A stretch of DNA of 64,000 nucleotides from Sphingomonas sp. LR60 (GCF_036855935.1 NZ_JASPFK010000001.1:3474501-3538500), one strand, 5' to 3'. Shown: positions 9,395-19,133, numbered from the stretch's first letter. Program-made: numbers and translations. The notes: a model not told the origin generated them from the letters alone.

Positions 9395-9490
9395 CGTCAT
9401 GCCGGCGAAGGCGGCGTTCCAGCGCCGTTGGGGTTTCGGCTCAAACGATAACCTGCGCGTCTGGATTCCCGCCTGCGCGGGAAGGACGAG
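9395..9490. repeat. Intergenic REP-like element, family A, diverged left arm
   Basis: The right arm CTGCGCGTCTGGATTCCCGC with CTGCGCGGGAAGGACG matches the other family A copies. The left arm CGTCATGCCGGCGAAGGCGG has diverged. It lies between the convergent lysC and glycosyltransferase genes; no terminator-like T tract was seen in this gap. Confidence 0.75.
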
Positions 9491-9517
9491 AGGCGTGGCT
9501 ACGCCGGCCCGGGTGTT

Positions 9518-10540
9518 TCAATCCTGTCCGCCGACCTCGCCCGCGACCTGTGCGTCGGGGATGCGGGTGCGTTCCGCCTGGAAGCCGAGCGTCGCGCGAC
9601 CGCGCGCGGTGCCGGCGACATCGGCGATCAGGTACAGCGGGCGGCGCTTCGCCTCGATATACAGGCGGCCGAGATATTCGCCGATCATCCCCAGCACGAA
9701 CATCTGGATCGACGACAGCACGACCACGACGAGCATCGTCGAGGTCCAGCCCTGCACATGGTCGCCGACGAAATAGCCCCAACCGATATAGACCAGCAGC
9801 AGCATCGAACAGGCCGCCAGCACCACCGACAAATGGCTCGCCCAGCGCAGCGGCGCGGTCGAGAAGCCGGTGACCGCATCCAGCGCCAGCCGCACCATCT
9901 TGCCGAGCGGGTAATTGGTCTCGCCCGCATGGCGTTCGGCGCGGTCATAGGGGAACGGCACCTGGCGGAACCCGACCCACGCCACCATCCCGCGGATGAA
10001 ACGCGCCTGTTCCGGTAGCGCGAGGAAGGCGTCGAGCGCCCGGCGCGTCATCAATCGGAAGTCGCCGGTGTCGAGCGGGATCGCCGTGTCGGTGACGCGG
10101 TCGAGCACGCGGTAGAAAGCGGCGGCCGTCGCCTTCTTGAACAACGTCTCGCCCTCGCGCTTGCGCCGCACCGCGTAGACGACATCGGCCTGCTCACGCG
10201 CCATCGCCAGCCGCATGTCGGCCAGCAGCTCGGGCGGGTCCTGCAGATCGGCGTCGATGATGAGGATCTGCTCGCCCGCGCACAGGTCGAGCCCGGCGGT
10301 CAGCGCGAGTTGATGCCCGTGATTGCGCGACAGGTTGATCGCCACCACGCGCGGGTCCTCGGCGGACAGCCGCTGCATCGCCGCCCAGCTGTTGTCGCGC
10401 GAGCCGTCGTTGACCAGCACGATCTCGTGATCGTCGCCCACCGCCGCGCGCGCCGCCGCCGAGACGCGCGCGTGGAGCAGCGGCAAGGTAGCCTCTTCGT
10501 TATAACAGGGAACGACGACCGAAAGCGCGGGACGATGCAT
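9518..10540 (-). CDS. Family 2 glycosyltransferase, GtrB/DPM1-type polyprenyl-phosphate sugar transferase
   Basis: 340-aa membrane-anchored GT2 enzyme. The GT-A catalytic domain (residues 1-220) has SVVVPCYNEE, VNDGSRDNS, the DADLQDPPE donor-site DxD and the LDTGDFRLMTRRALDAF motif. Two C-terminal transmembrane helices (about 232-258 and 270-293) are followed by IGEYLGRLYIEAKRRP, the typical GtrB/ArnC tail. It probably transfers a nucleotide-activated sugar to undecaprenyl phosphate at the inner membrane for surface glycan modification. No GtrA flippase is adjacent. It precedes the M48 protease on the opposite side of a 22-base gap, both on the minus strand, with the protease gene upstream. 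Confidence 0.92.
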   Translation of the reverse strand: MHRPALSVVVPCYNEEATLPLLHARVSAAARAAVGDDHEIVLVNDGSRDNSWAAMQRLSAEDPRVVAINLSRNHGHQLALTAGLDLCAGEQILIIDADLQDPPELLADMRLAMAREQADVVYAVRRKREGETLFKKATAAAFYRVLDRVTDTAIPLDTGDFRLMTRRALDAFLALPEQARFIRGMVAWVGFRQVPFPYDRAERHAGETNYPLGKMVRLALDAVTGFSTAPLRWASHLSVVLAACSMLLLVYIGWGYFVGDHVQGWTSTMLVVVVLSSIQMFVLGMIGEYLGRLYIEAKRRPLYLIADVAGTARGRATLGFQAERTRIPDAQVAGEVGGQD

Positions 10541-10562
10541 GGGCCCCGCGTCTAAACGAAGC

Positions 10563-11552
10563 TTATCCGCGCGTCACGATCTTTACCAAACGCCCCGGCG
10601 TCAATTGTGCTTCATCTTCGATCGCATTGAGCGTCATGAAGCGATCGCGTTGCAGGCTGTCGTACGCCATCTGCCGCGCCAGCGAGTCGATCGTGTCGCC
10701 GCGCTTGACGGTGACGACGCGGATGCGCTTGCCCGAGCCCTTCTCGTCATAGGCGAGCCCATCGAGTTGGCGGAGGAAGGTCGTATCCTGCGGCGGTTCG
10801 GTGAGCGGGCGGCCGGTCGCCTTGGCGAGCGCCGCCGCACGCCGCACGCGATCGGCGCTGTTGGGGTGGGTCGAGGCCCAGCCCGGCGCCTGCTGCCCGC
10901 CCTTGCCGCCGACCTCGGCCTGCAACTGGCTCTGCGCCTCGAGCTGCGCGAGCATGTCGGCGGCGGCATAGGGATCGTAGCCGGCAGCGGTGATGTACTT
11001 CACGCCCAGACCGTCGGCGGCATATTCCTGATCGCGGCCGTATTTCAGCACATAGAGCTGCGCCCCGCCGCGTGCCGCCGTCCCGACCAACTGCCCGGCG
11101 GCACTGTTGCCCGCGGCGGCACCGACCACCGCGGCCAGCACACCGCCGATCGTCGCGCGCTGGTTGCGCGACGCCGAATGGCGTGCCGCGACATGGCCGA
11201 CCTCATGCCCCATCACCGACGCCAGTTCCGCTTCGCTGTTCATCAGCGCCAGCAATTGCCGCGTGACGTAGATATAGCCGCCGGGGATCGCGAAGGCGTT
11301 CTCGATAGGGGAATCGAGCAAGGTGACGATGAAGTCTCCCTGTGCATTCGACAGGCCGGATTGCACCGCGACGCGCTTGCCGACCCGCTCGACATATACC
11401 GCCTGTGGACCCGAATATTTGCCGCCGAACTGGGTCAGCAACTCCGGGTTCGCGCGCGCACCCAGCGCCTTGTCGTTGGCTGAGATCGACTGCGCTGCGA
11501 CCGGCACCGCGGTTGTCGCCAGCGCCGTGGCGAGCAGCATGGATCGTAACAT
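10563..11552 (-). CDS. Periplasmic M48 family metalloprotease with C-terminal LysM-like domain
   Basis: 329-aa zinc peptidase. It starts MLRSMLLATALATTAVPVAAQ, a clear Sec signal peptide, with GGGAGGAA seven bases before the ATG; the frame stays open upstream, but that part is antisense or neighbouring sequence. The catalytic motif is HEVGHVAARH (about residue 125), with the third zinc ligand Glu in DQEYAADGLG. The last 60 residues (VKRGDTIDSLARQM to LTPGRLVKIV) resemble a LysM module. It likely works in envelope protein quality control like BepA/YfgC-type M48 enzymes. The upstream lipoprotein gene is on the same strand 74 bases away, possibly co-transcribed. Confidence 0.93.
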   Translation of the reverse strand: MLRSMLLATALATTAVPVAAQSISANDKALGARANPELLTQFGGKYSGPQAVYVERVGKRVAVQSGLSNAQGDFIVTLLDSPIENAFAIPGGYIYVTRQLLALMNSEAELASVMGHEVGHVAARHSASRNQRATIGGVLAAVVGAAAGNSAAGQLVGTAARGGAQLYVLKYGRDQEYAADGLGVKYITAAGYDPYAAADMLAQLEAQSQLQAEVGGKGGQQAPGWASTHPNSADRVRRAAALAKATGRPLTEPPQDTTFLRQLDGLAYDEKGSGKRIRVVTVKRGDTIDSLARQMAYDSLQRDRFMTLNAIEDEAQLTPGRLVKIVTRG

Positions 11553-11626
11553 GTATGATTCCTCCCTCAGCGAGAAAATGCGGGAGCATCGCGAGAGTTT
11601 CAACCGCGCGCCGGGCCCGTGCGGGG

Positions 11627-12004
11627 TCAGCGCACCGTCTGGCCCACGATCTGGCGTGCGCGTTTGGCGAAGGCGGCGAGCAATCGGTCCTTCTCGCTGG
11701 CGTCCTTGTCGGCGCGGGCCGCGATCGTCGGGCAATAAGCGACGACCAGATAATTGGCGATCGCATCGGTGCTGGCGGTCGGATGACGGCCATGAATCAC
11801 GGCCGCGGTGGTCGCGATCGCATTTTCGTCGCCATCGCCGAGCAGCGCGGCTGTGGCGCGTTGCTGGTCGGCCGTCTCGCGCAGGTCGCCGGGGCCGCCT
11901 GCCTGGACGGTCGGGCAGGTCATCGTCGCCTGCTGACCGCACGCCGCCAGCATCGTCAGCGCCAGTAACGCGGCGCATCCGCGCGCCCGCTTGTCCATCG
12001 CCAT
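11627..12004 (-). CDS. Putative lipoprotein of unknown function
   Basis: 125 aa. The signal ALLALTMLAACGQQ ends in a lipobox LAAC, predicting lipidation of Cys22. GGGAGGAATGAA before ATG 12004 supports this start rather than the internal Met3. The mature part is helical with two further cysteines (about 30 and 90), TCP and YCPTIAARADKDASEKDR; a disulfide in the periplasm is possible. No family is recognised. It lies upstream of the M48 protease on the same strand, after the terminator of the HdeA-like gene. Confidence 0.75.
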   Translation of the reverse strand: MAMDKRARGCAALLALTMLAACGQQATMTCPTVQAGGPGDLRETADQQRATAALLGDGDENAIATTAAVIHGRHPTASTDAIANYLVVAYCPTIAARADKDASEKDRLLAAFAKRARQIVGQTVR

Positions 12005-12021
12005 TTCATTCCTCCCGAAGT

Positions 12022-12049
12022 AAAGGGGCCGCCGCAGGGCGGCCCCCTT
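12022..12049 (-). terminator. Intrinsic terminator downstream of HdeA-like gene
   Basis: On the minus strand the stem AAGGGGGCCGCC / GGCGGCCCCTTT with loop CTGC is followed by ACTTC, starting eight bases past the HdeA-like stop codon. The T tract is short, so strength is uncertain. It separates this gene from the lipoprotein gene. Confidence 0.65.
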
Positions 12050-12056
12050 GTGGCGA

Positions 12057-12431
12057 TCAGCGAGCGGCCTTCATCGCCGCCTTCACCGTGGCGCCGAAGT
12101 GATTGCCCGGCTGCGCCTTGCACTGCGCGACGACGACCGGGATGATGCTTTCGACACCATCAACGGTCACGGTCGGATGCGGCTTGCCCTTCGGACCATA
12201 ATTGGCGGCATAGACCACCGCCTTGGGTCGATAGCTTTCGTCGAGCGCATTGAAGTCACGGCACGACACGGTTTCGAGCTTCTTGTGACTCTTGAACAAT
12301 GCGATGCCGTCGACGCCATCCGGTTCGGGTACCTGGGCCTGCTCGACGACTTGCGGCGTGCTTTGTGCAGAGCAAGCGGTGGCAGCAACAGCGATGAGAA
12401 GCGCCCCGAACGAAGCAGCGATCTTTTTCAT
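12057..12431 (-). CDS. HdeA-family periplasmic acid-stress chaperone-like protein
   Basis: 124 aa. The signal peptide MKKIAASFGALLIAVAATACSAQ ends in TAC|S, so a lipoprotein or a soluble periplasmic form are both possible. The mature region has the HdeA/HdeB pattern: VSCRDFNALDESYRPKAV, then VYAANYG, and a second cysteine in VVAQCKAQPG, the pair that forms the family disulfide. HdeA proteins bind unfolded periplasmic proteins at low pH. GGAAGGGA lies eight bases before the chosen ATG. It is monocistronic, with a terminator after it and about 200 bases of apparently non-coding promoter DNA before it. Confidence 0.82.
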   Translation of the reverse strand: MKKIAASFGALLIAVAATACSAQSTPQVVEQAQVPEPDGVDGIALFKSHKKLETVSCRDFNALDESYRPKAVVYAANYGPKGKPHPTVTVDGVESIIPVVVAQCKAQPGNHFGATVKAAMKAAR

Positions 12432-12635
12432 GATACGTCCCTTCCTCTTTCGTAGCCATCTCTCGAATGGCGCGGCGGGAACGACGAAAGGACGATGCTG
12501 GTTTCCGTTACGATCGTGAACTATCGGCCATCGTCTGGTTAAGTGGCGAGCATCGCATTGAAAATTGGGATCTTTGCCCATACTCAAAATGGCGTGCGGC
12601 GTAGTCGGCGGATGTGGCGTGGATCGTGGAAGCGC

Positions 12636-14753
12636 TCAGACCCGCTCGGCCGCATTCACCGCATCGGCGGCGCGGAGCGCGGAGAGCAGCCGCATCAACT
12701 GGTGCGCGTCATGCACCTCGACGTCGATCACGTTGGTGTGGAATTGCGTGTCGCGGTTGTCGAGCCGCAGGTTGATGATGTTCGCCTTGTGCTGCCCGAT
12801 GATCGTGGCGAGCATTCCGAGCGCGCCGGGCTGGTTGCGCACCTCGACCGAGATGCGCGCGGTCGCCCCCTCGGTGGCGTGGCCCCATTGCACGTCGATC
12901 CAGTCGGTTTCGTCCTCGCTGCGCTCCGCCAGATCGGCGAGCACGCGGCAGTCGATCGCGTGAACCTCGATCGAAGCGTCCGGGCGGCGCAAGCCGACGA
13001 TGCGGTCGCCCGGCACCGGATGGCAGCAGTCGGCGAGTTCATAGGCGACGCCCGGCGCGAGCCCCTCGATCGAGATCGCGCTCGATTGCGGCGGCGCATG
13101 GGCGACATCGGCGCCCGCCGAGCCCGGCATCAGCGCCTCCATCACCTCACCGTCGGTGAACGTACGCCGCGCGATCGCCTGCATCAGCGCGGCCTCGTCG
13201 GCGAGCTTCAACCGCTTCAGCGCCTCGTCGATCGCGTGATCGGCAAGCGTCGTGGGCAGCCGCTGGACGATGTCGTCGTACAGCTTGCGGCCCAGCGCGA
13301 TCGTCTGTTCGCGCTCCTCGTTGCGCAGGTGGCGGCGAATCGCGGCAAGCGCCTTGGCGGTGATCGCGACCTTCAGCCACGCCGGCTGCGGCACCTGCGC
13401 CTTGGAACGCAGCACCTGCACTTGATCGCCGTTCTCCAGCACGGTCGACAACGGTACGACGCGTCCATTGACCTTCGCACCGACCGCCTGGTCGCCGAGA
13501 TCAGTGTGGACCGCATAAGCGAAGTCGATCGGCGTCGCGCCCTTCGGTAGCTGGATCAGCTCGCCTTTCGGCGTGAAGGCGAAGATGCGATCCTGATACA
13601 TCGCAATACGGGTGTGTTCGAGCAGCTCCTCGGGCGTCTCGGCGGTATCGAGGATTTCGACGAGATCCTTGATCCAGTCCTGCTGCTGGTCGGGGCGGAC
13701 CGGATGCGCGCCGACCGACTGCTTGTACGCCCAATGCGCTGCAAGCCCGAACTCGGCCTCGGCATGCATGTCGGGGGTGCGGATCTGGATCTCGATGCGG
13801 CGGTTCTCGGCGTGGATCACGCTGGTGTGGAGCGAGCGATAGCCGTTGCGCTTCGGCGTGGAGATATAATCCTTGAACCGTCCCGGCACCGCCGGCCAGC
13901 GGCGATGGATAAGGCCGAGCGCGCGGTAGCAATCCTCGATCGTCGGAACGATGGCGCGGAACGCCATGATGTCCGACAGTTGCTCGAAGCTGATGTGGCG
14001 CTCCTGCATCTTGCGCCAGATCGAATAGGGATGCTTCTCGCGCCCCGACACCTGCGCCTCAACCCCGCCGCGGCCGATCAGCAGCTTGAGCCCCGAGCCG
14101 ATCTTGGCGATCCGGTCGCCGCCCGATCCCTCCTTGAGCTGCTCCAGCCGCTTGGTGATCGACTCATACGCCTCGGGTTCGAGCTGTGCGAAGGCGAGCG
14201 TCTGCATCTCCTTCATGAACTCGTACATGCCGATCCGCTCGGCGAGCGGGGCATAGATGTCCATCGTCTCCTTGGCGATGCGGCGGCGCTTCTCCGGCTT
14301 GGGGATGAAGTGCAGCGTACGCATGTTGTGGAGCCGGTCGGCCAGCTTCACCAGCAGCACGCGGATGTCGCCCGACATCGCCATCAGGAACTTGCGCAGG
14401 TTTTCGGCGGCGCGCTCGTTCTCGGTTTGCGCCTCGATCTTGCTCAGCTTGGTCACGCCGTCGACCAGCCGCGCGATGTTCGCGCCGAAGATCCGCTCGA
14501 TCTCCTCGGAAGTCGCGACGGTATCCTCGACCGTGTCGTGAAGGATCGCAGTGGCGATCGTCTCGTCGTCGAGATGCAATTCGGTTAGGATGCCCGCCAC
14601 CTCGATCGGGTGGCTGAAATAGGGATCTCCGTTGGCGCGCTTCTGGGTCCCGTGCGCATTGACCGAGAAGACATAGGCGCGGTTGAGCATCGCCTCATTG
14701 GCGTCGGGGTCGTAATCGAGGACCCGGTCGATCAGTTCATATTGTCTCAACAC
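12636..14753 (-). CDS. rsh: Bifunctional (p)ppGpp synthetase/hydrolase RelA/SpoT family (Rsh)
   Basis: 705-aa stringent-response enzyme. The N-terminal HD hydrolase domain is intact (HPIEVAGIL and ILHDTVEDT, about residues 46-77; VLLVKLADRLHNMRTL). The synthetase domain has YSIWRKM, DIMAFRAIVP and the catalytic region STPKRNGYRSLHTSV with EIQIRT. TGS (DRIFAFTPKGELI), helical, zinc-finger-like (AYELADCCHPVPGDRIVG) and ACT domains follow. As is usual in alphaproteobacteria, one enzyme probably does both jobs. The chosen start is GTG 14753 (VLRQYELIDRVLDYDP), where homologues begin; an in-frame ATG 63 bases upstream has no family support. It is not linked to rpoZ here. Confidence 0.93.
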   Translation of the reverse strand: MLRQYELIDRVLDYDPDANEAMLNRAYVFSVNAHGTQKRANGDPYFSHPIEVAGILTELHLDDETIATAILHDTVEDTVATSEEIERIFGANIARLVDGVTKLSKIEAQTENERAAENLRKFLMAMSGDIRVLLVKLADRLHNMRTLHFIPKPEKRRRIAKETMDIYAPLAERIGMYEFMKEMQTLAFAQLEPEAYESITKRLEQLKEGSGGDRIAKIGSGLKLLIGRGGVEAQVSGREKHPYSIWRKMQERHISFEQLSDIMAFRAIVPTIEDCYRALGLIHRRWPAVPGRFKDYISTPKRNGYRSLHTSVIHAENRRIEIQIRTPDMHAEAEFGLAAHWAYKQSVGAHPVRPDQQQDWIKDLVEILDTAETPEELLEHTRIAMYQDRIFAFTPKGELIQLPKGATPIDFAYAVHTDLGDQAVGAKVNGRVVPLSTVLENGDQVQVLRSKAQVPQPAWLKVAITAKALAAIRRHLRNEEREQTIALGRKLYDDIVQRLPTTLADHAIDEALKRLKLADEAALMQAIARRTFTDGEVMEALMPGSAGADVAHAPPQSSAISIEGLAPGVAYELADCCHPVPGDRIVGLRRPDASIEVHAIDCRVLADLAERSEDETDWIDVQWGHATEGATARISVEVRNQPGALGMLATIIGQHKANIINLRLDNRDTQFHTNVIDVEVHDAHQLMRLLSALRAADAVNAAERV

Positions 14754-14862
14754 AGGTTGAGGATGGGGTCGATTACGGCCGCAATGCAACAATTCACTGT
14801 AGAAAAATGCCGCCACGCCGTGCGGCGTGGCGTTTGGGCATCGCTTTTCCCGTCGTCGCGGC

Positions 14863-15660
14863 TCAGCGCGCCGCCCAGCGGATGGCGTTGGTCAGCATCC
14901 GATGGACGTTGGCATCGTCATAGACCGCCGGCTCGTGCCCCAATGCCGAATAGAAGATCCGCCCCTTGGCGCGCGGATTGACCCACGCTACCGGGTGCGC
15001 CGCGCCCATCGCCAGCTTGCCACCGACGCGGTAGCTGCTCTCGTCGACCCGCGCGAGCACGGTCATGCCGCGCGTCGCCGGGTCGTTCGAGAAGGAATAC
15101 CATTCGTCCGAAAGCGGGAAGCTGCGCGCGACGCCGGCCATCACCGGATGCTGCGGCTTGTCGACGATCACGCGCGCGGTCTGGATATGATCGTCGCCGT
15201 TGGGATGGCCGATGAAGGTCGTGCCGATGATCGTGCTGTCGTACCATGGCTCCTTATGGCTGTCGTCGCCGGCGGCGTGGAGCGCGACCACCCCGCCGCC
15301 GCGCGCCACGAAGCGCTCGAAGGCCGCCAGCTGATCGGGGCTCATGAAATTGCCGCTCGCGCTGTTGAGCACGACGACCGAGAAGTGGCCGAGGTCGCGA
15401 TCGTTGAAGACCGCGGCATTTTCGGTCGCGAAGCTCTTGCGGCCTAGCTGCTTGGCGATCTCGCCGAGCACTTCGTTGGAGTGCGGAATATGCTCGAAAT
15501 GCCGCCAGCCATTGGTCTTGGAGACGATCAGCACCGCGCCCTTCAACCCGGCGGGCAGCGTCGGTGCGACGGTGTCGACGACCGGCGCGGGCAGATGCGG
15601 ATTGTCGGGCGCCTGCGCCGCCGCCAGCATCGCAATCATCATCAGTGATTTTAGCATCAT
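14863..15660 (-). CDS. ThuA-like domain protein, exported
   Basis: 265 aa. An N-terminal signal-like segment (MLKSLMMIAMLAAAQA) is followed by a ThuA/trehalose-utilisation-like flavodoxin-fold domain: VLIVSKTNGWRHFEHIP, VVLNSASGNFMS, FVARGGGVVALHAAG, DEWYSFS and GRIFYSALGHEPAVY. Family members occur in sugar-catabolic proteins, and several are periplasmic. AGGAG is upstream of two consecutive ATGs (15660 and 15657); spacing slightly favours 15657. It follows rsh on the same strand after about 109 bases but is probably independent. The biochemical role is unknown. Confidence 0.87.
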   Translation of the reverse strand: MMLKSLMMIAMLAAAQAPDNPHLPAPVVDTVAPTLPAGLKGAVLIVSKTNGWRHFEHIPHSNEVLGEIAKQLGRKSFATENAAVFNDRDLGHFSVVVLNSASGNFMSPDQLAAFERFVARGGGVVALHAAGDDSHKEPWYDSTIIGTTFIGHPNGDDHIQTARVIVDKPQHPVMAGVARSFPLSDEWYSFSNDPATRGMTVLARVDESSYRVGGKLAMGAAHPVAWVNPRAKGRIFYSALGHEPAVYDDANVHRMLTNAIRWAAR

Positions 15661-15778
15661 CCGTCTCCTGCCCCGCAGCCTAGCCGGTGGCCGGGCGGAG
15701 GTGAAGCGGACTTTGGTCGTGGGTGTGGCGTTGCCTTTTGGGTGCGCGCTCAGATCGGGCTGCGCAACGACCACTGAC

Positions 15779-15855
15779 CGTCATTGCGAGCGCAGCGAAG
15801 CAATCCAGGGCATCCTGGTCCGGCTCTGGATTGCTTCGCTGCGCTCGCAATGACG
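15779..15855. repeat. Intergenic palindrome, family B
   Basis: Near-perfect inverted repeat: CGTCATTGCGAGCGCAGCGA with AGCAATCCAGGGC, mirrored by TGGATTGCTTCGCTGCGCTC and GCAATGACG. It lies in the gap between the epimerase 3' end and the ThuA-like start. The rest of the 239-base gap shows no gene. Confidence 0.9.
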
Positions 15856-15899
15856 GACCCTTCGCCGGTCCGGGCGGAAGCGGGCCGGCGGTAATTTCC

Positions 15900-16778
15900 T
15901 CAGTCGACCAGCGTGATGTTCATCGTGATCCGCTGTTCGCCATGCGCCGGCACCTCGAACACGCCGGGCTTGTCGCGATACTCGCCATCGAAGCCCTCGG
16001 GGTCGGCAATGCCGTGCCACGGCTCGACGCACACATAGGCTGCGCCAGGCTTGGTCCAGATGCCGAGCTTGGGCGTGTCGGGGAAGGCGATGTCGAGTTG
16101 CGGTGCGCCTTCGACGCCGTAGCGGACCGACTGCGACTCGACCGGCGCCCAAACCAACGCATCGTCGGTGAACAGATCGTCGGCGAGGTGCAGGACCCGC
16201 CCGTCGAGCGGCGAGGGGCGCTCGGTCGCGGCGATCGTGCCGTCGGTGGCGATCACCTTGAGCGCGCCCGGCTCGTCCTTCTCGAAGGTGATGTGGTGCG
16301 CGGCGCGGTCCTGCCCATAGGGCAGCGGCCAGGCGAAGGCGGGATGGAAGCCGAAGCTGGCCGGCAGCGGCGCGTCCGCCGGGTTGACCACCGTAACCTC
16401 GATCGCGAGCGTCGCGTCGCGCACCTCGAACGCCACCTCCAGCCGGAACGCGAACGGATAGGCGGCACGCGTCGCCTGATCGTCGGCGAGCGCGAACACT
16501 GCACGGGTCGCGCTGGTCTCGATCACCGAGAAGACGCTGCGTCGTGCGAAGCCGTGCTTGCCGATCGGATAGGACACGCCATCGACCTTGATCGCGCCGC
16601 TGGCGGTCATGCCGACCACCGGGAACAGCAACGGCGCGCGCCCTGTCCAGAAACGCGGGTCGGCATCGGTCATCAGCTCGCGCCCGGCGGCGTCGGTCAG
16701 CGACGACAGCTCCGCGCCGAGCGGATTGATCGCGGCCGTCAGCGTGCCGTTCGAGATCCGGATCCAGTCATCAGCCAC
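15900..16778 (-). CDS. Aldose 1-epimerase family protein
   Basis: 292-aa galactose-mutarotase-like protein starting at GTG 16778 (VADDWIRISNGTLTAAINPL). AGGAG lies nine bases before the GTG. Family marks are LLFPVVG, YPIGKHGFAR, ASFGFHPAFAWPLP with the catalytic His, and VCVEPWHGIADPEGF with the catalytic Glu region. It belongs to the LacX/YeaD-like branch that interconverts alpha and beta anomers of hexoses; the natural sugar is unknown. As sequenced it is in frame with pheT, giving a 1077-codon fused reading frame. I interpret that as the result of a 1-nt deletion in pheT; natively the GTG would overlap the pheT stop by eight bases (GTGGCTGA), implying translational coupling. Confidence 0.88.
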   Translation of the reverse strand: MADDWIRISNGTLTAAINPLGAELSSLTDAAGRELMTDADPRFWTGRAPLLFPVVGMTASGAIKVDGVSYPIGKHGFARRSVFSVIETSATRAVFALADDQATRAAYPFAFRLEVAFEVRDATLAIEVTVVNPADAPLPASFGFHPAFAWPLPYGQDRAAHHITFEKDEPGALKVIATDGTIAATERPSPLDGRVLHLADDLFTDDALVWAPVESQSVRYGVEGAPQLDIAFPDTPKLGIWTKPGAAYVCVEPWHGIADPEGFDGEYRDKPGVFEVPAHGEQRITMNITLVD

Positions 16779-19133
16779 GTAGTTGCGCTCCTGCTTGGCG
16801 GCGGCCGCCACCACCTTGTCGGCGATCGCCTTCAGATCGGCATCGGTGAAGCTCTTCTCGGCGGGTTGCAGCACCACCTCGACCGCGACCGACTTCTGCC
16901 CCTCGGCCACGCCGGTGCCGGTGAACACGTCGAAGACGCGGGCACGCGTGATCGCCGTCTTGTCCGCCCCCTTTACCGCGCGCACCAGCGCCTCGCTGGA
17001 GACGTCGGCGGGGACGAGGAACGCGAAGTCGCGGCGCACCGGCTGGAGCGCGGGCGGCGCATAGGCCGGGCGCATGAAGCCCGATCCGCGCTTCGCCGGG
17101 ATCGCGTCGAGATACACTTCCACCGCCGCGACCTGACCGCCCAGATCAAACGCCTTCAGCACCGCCGGATGCACCGCGCCGAACGCCGCCAGCACCGTCT
17201 TCGGTCCCAGCCGCAGCGTGCCCGAGCGACCGGGGTGGAAGGCCGCGCCCGCCTCGCCCATGACCTGCAGGTTGTCGACCGGTGCGCCCGCCGCCGCCAG
17301 CAGCGCCAGCGCCTCGGCCTTCGCGTCATAGGCGTCGAACCCGGCCGCCTTGCCCTCGCGCCAGCCGCGCGCGCGGCGGTCGCCCGCCAACACCACGCCC
17401 AACGTCGCGCGCTCACCCTCGGGCAGATAGCGCCGCCCGATCTCGAACAGCCGCACGGTCTCGACACCCTGCCGCAGGTTGCGCTCGGCGGCGGACAGCA
17501 GCCCCGGCAGCAGCGACGGACGCATCACCTTCAGCTCCTCGCTGATCGGGTTCGCCAGTCGCCACGCCGCATCGCCGAACGGCGCGACCTGCTTTTCGCT
17601 GAGGAAGCTCCACGTCACCGCCTCGTCGAGCCCACGCGCCGCGGCGGCGCGGCGGATGCGACGCTCGATGCGCTGCTCGGGCGTGGCGGTCGGACGCGCA
17701 ACGCCCGGGGTGCGCGGCAGCGGCACGGGGGCGACCTTGTCGATCCCCTCGATGCGGATCACTTCCTCGACCAGATCGGCGGTGCCGTCGATATCGCGCC
17801 GCCACGTCGGGGGCGTGACGTTCCATTGGTCATCGACCCCGAAGCCGAGCGATTCGAGGATCGCACGCTGCCGCTCCGGCGCGACCGCGAGGCCGCCGAG
17901 CGTCTCCGCGCGCGCCGGGTCATAGGCATAGTGGCGCGTACCGAGCGGCGGCTCGCCCGCGCGCGTCACGCCGCTGGCCTTGCCGCCGCAATATTCGAGC
18001 ACGAGGAAGGTCGCGATTGCCAGCCCATCGTCGAGGAACGCCGGGTCGACGCCACGCTCGAACCGCTGCCGCGCGTCGCTGGTCAGCGCCAGTTTCTGCC
18101 CGGTCCGCGCGATCGCCTCGGGAGTGAAGTACGCACATTCGATCACGACGTCCGTGGTCGCGTAAGACACGCCCGAATGCGCGCCGCCCATGATCCCGCC
18201 GATATCGTGGACCGCGACGTCGTCGGCGATCACCGTCATCCCTGCGGACAGCGTATAGGTCTTGCCGTTGAGCGCCTCGACCGTCTCGCCATCGCGCGCC
18301 TGACGCGCGACCAGCCCGCCCGACAGCTTCGCCTTGTCATAGACGTGCAATGGGCGGCCGAGATCGACGGTCAGGTAATTGGTGATGTCGACCAGCGCCG
18401 AGATCGGCTTCTGCCCGATCGCGCGCAGCCGCTTGGTCATCCACTCGGGCGCGGCGTCGTTGCTGAGGCTGCGCACTTCCTGCGCGAAGAACGCCGGGCA
18501 GCCCGCCGCATCCTCGATCCGCACGTCGGGGCCAGCGCCCTCGCCCGCCACCTCGGGCACGATCGGCGCGACCAAGGTGCCGAGCCCCGCCGCCGCCAGA
18601 TCGCGCGCGATGCCGTGGACGCCCATGCAATCCTGCTTGTTCGGCGTCACCGACACTTCGATCACCGGATCGCCGAGCCCCGCGTAATCGGCGAACGCGG
18701 TGCCGACCGGCGCGTCCTCGGGCAGTTCGATGATCCCGTCGTGATCCTCGCCCAGCTCCAGCTCGCGGGTCGAGCACATCATGCCGTTCGACTCGACGCC
18801 GCGGATCGCGGCGACCTTCAGCACCATGCCGTTCGCCGGCACCGCCGCACCCGGCTTGCCGAACACACCGACCAGCCCGGCCCGCGCGTTGGGCGCGCCG
18901 CACACCACCTGCAACGGACCGTCGCCGGCATCCACCGACAGCACCTGCAACTTGTCGGCCTGCGGGTGGCGCTCGGCGGTCAGCACGCGCGCGACGGTGA
19001 AGCCGTCCAGCTTGGCGGCGGGGTCGGTGACGCCCTCCACCTCCAGCCCGATGTTGGTGAGCGCGACCAGGATCTCGTCGAGCGACGCGGTCGTGTCGAG
19101 ATGGTCCTTGAGCCAGGAGAGGGTGAATTTCAT
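16771..19133 (-). CDS. pheT: Phenylalanine--tRNA ligase beta subunit, C-terminal frame disrupted by 1-nt deletion
   Basis: 787 aa after correction. It forms the alpha2-beta2 synthetase with PheS. Domains: MKFTLSWLKDHLDT start, tRNA-binding OB fold with VVCGAPNARAGLVG, B3/B4 editing region with VDITNYLTVDLGRPLHVYD, B5 domain, catalytic-like domain and C-terminal ferredoxin-fold anticodon-binding domain (RRDFAFLVPADVSSEAL). The stop codon is missing in the sequenced frame. Shifting by one base at about 16794 gives the normal ending AGAQLRG-stop, consistent with AAGGCAGG having lost one G. As read, the protein runs on into the epimerase, changing only the last eight residues of PheT before the extension. 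It lies 58 bases downstream of pheS. Confidence 0.93.

Noticed and set aside
16801..19133. pheT-epimerase as a new natural fusion enzyme
   Set aside because: A one-base correction restores a normal PheT terminus and a separate epimerase with its own ribosome-binding site.
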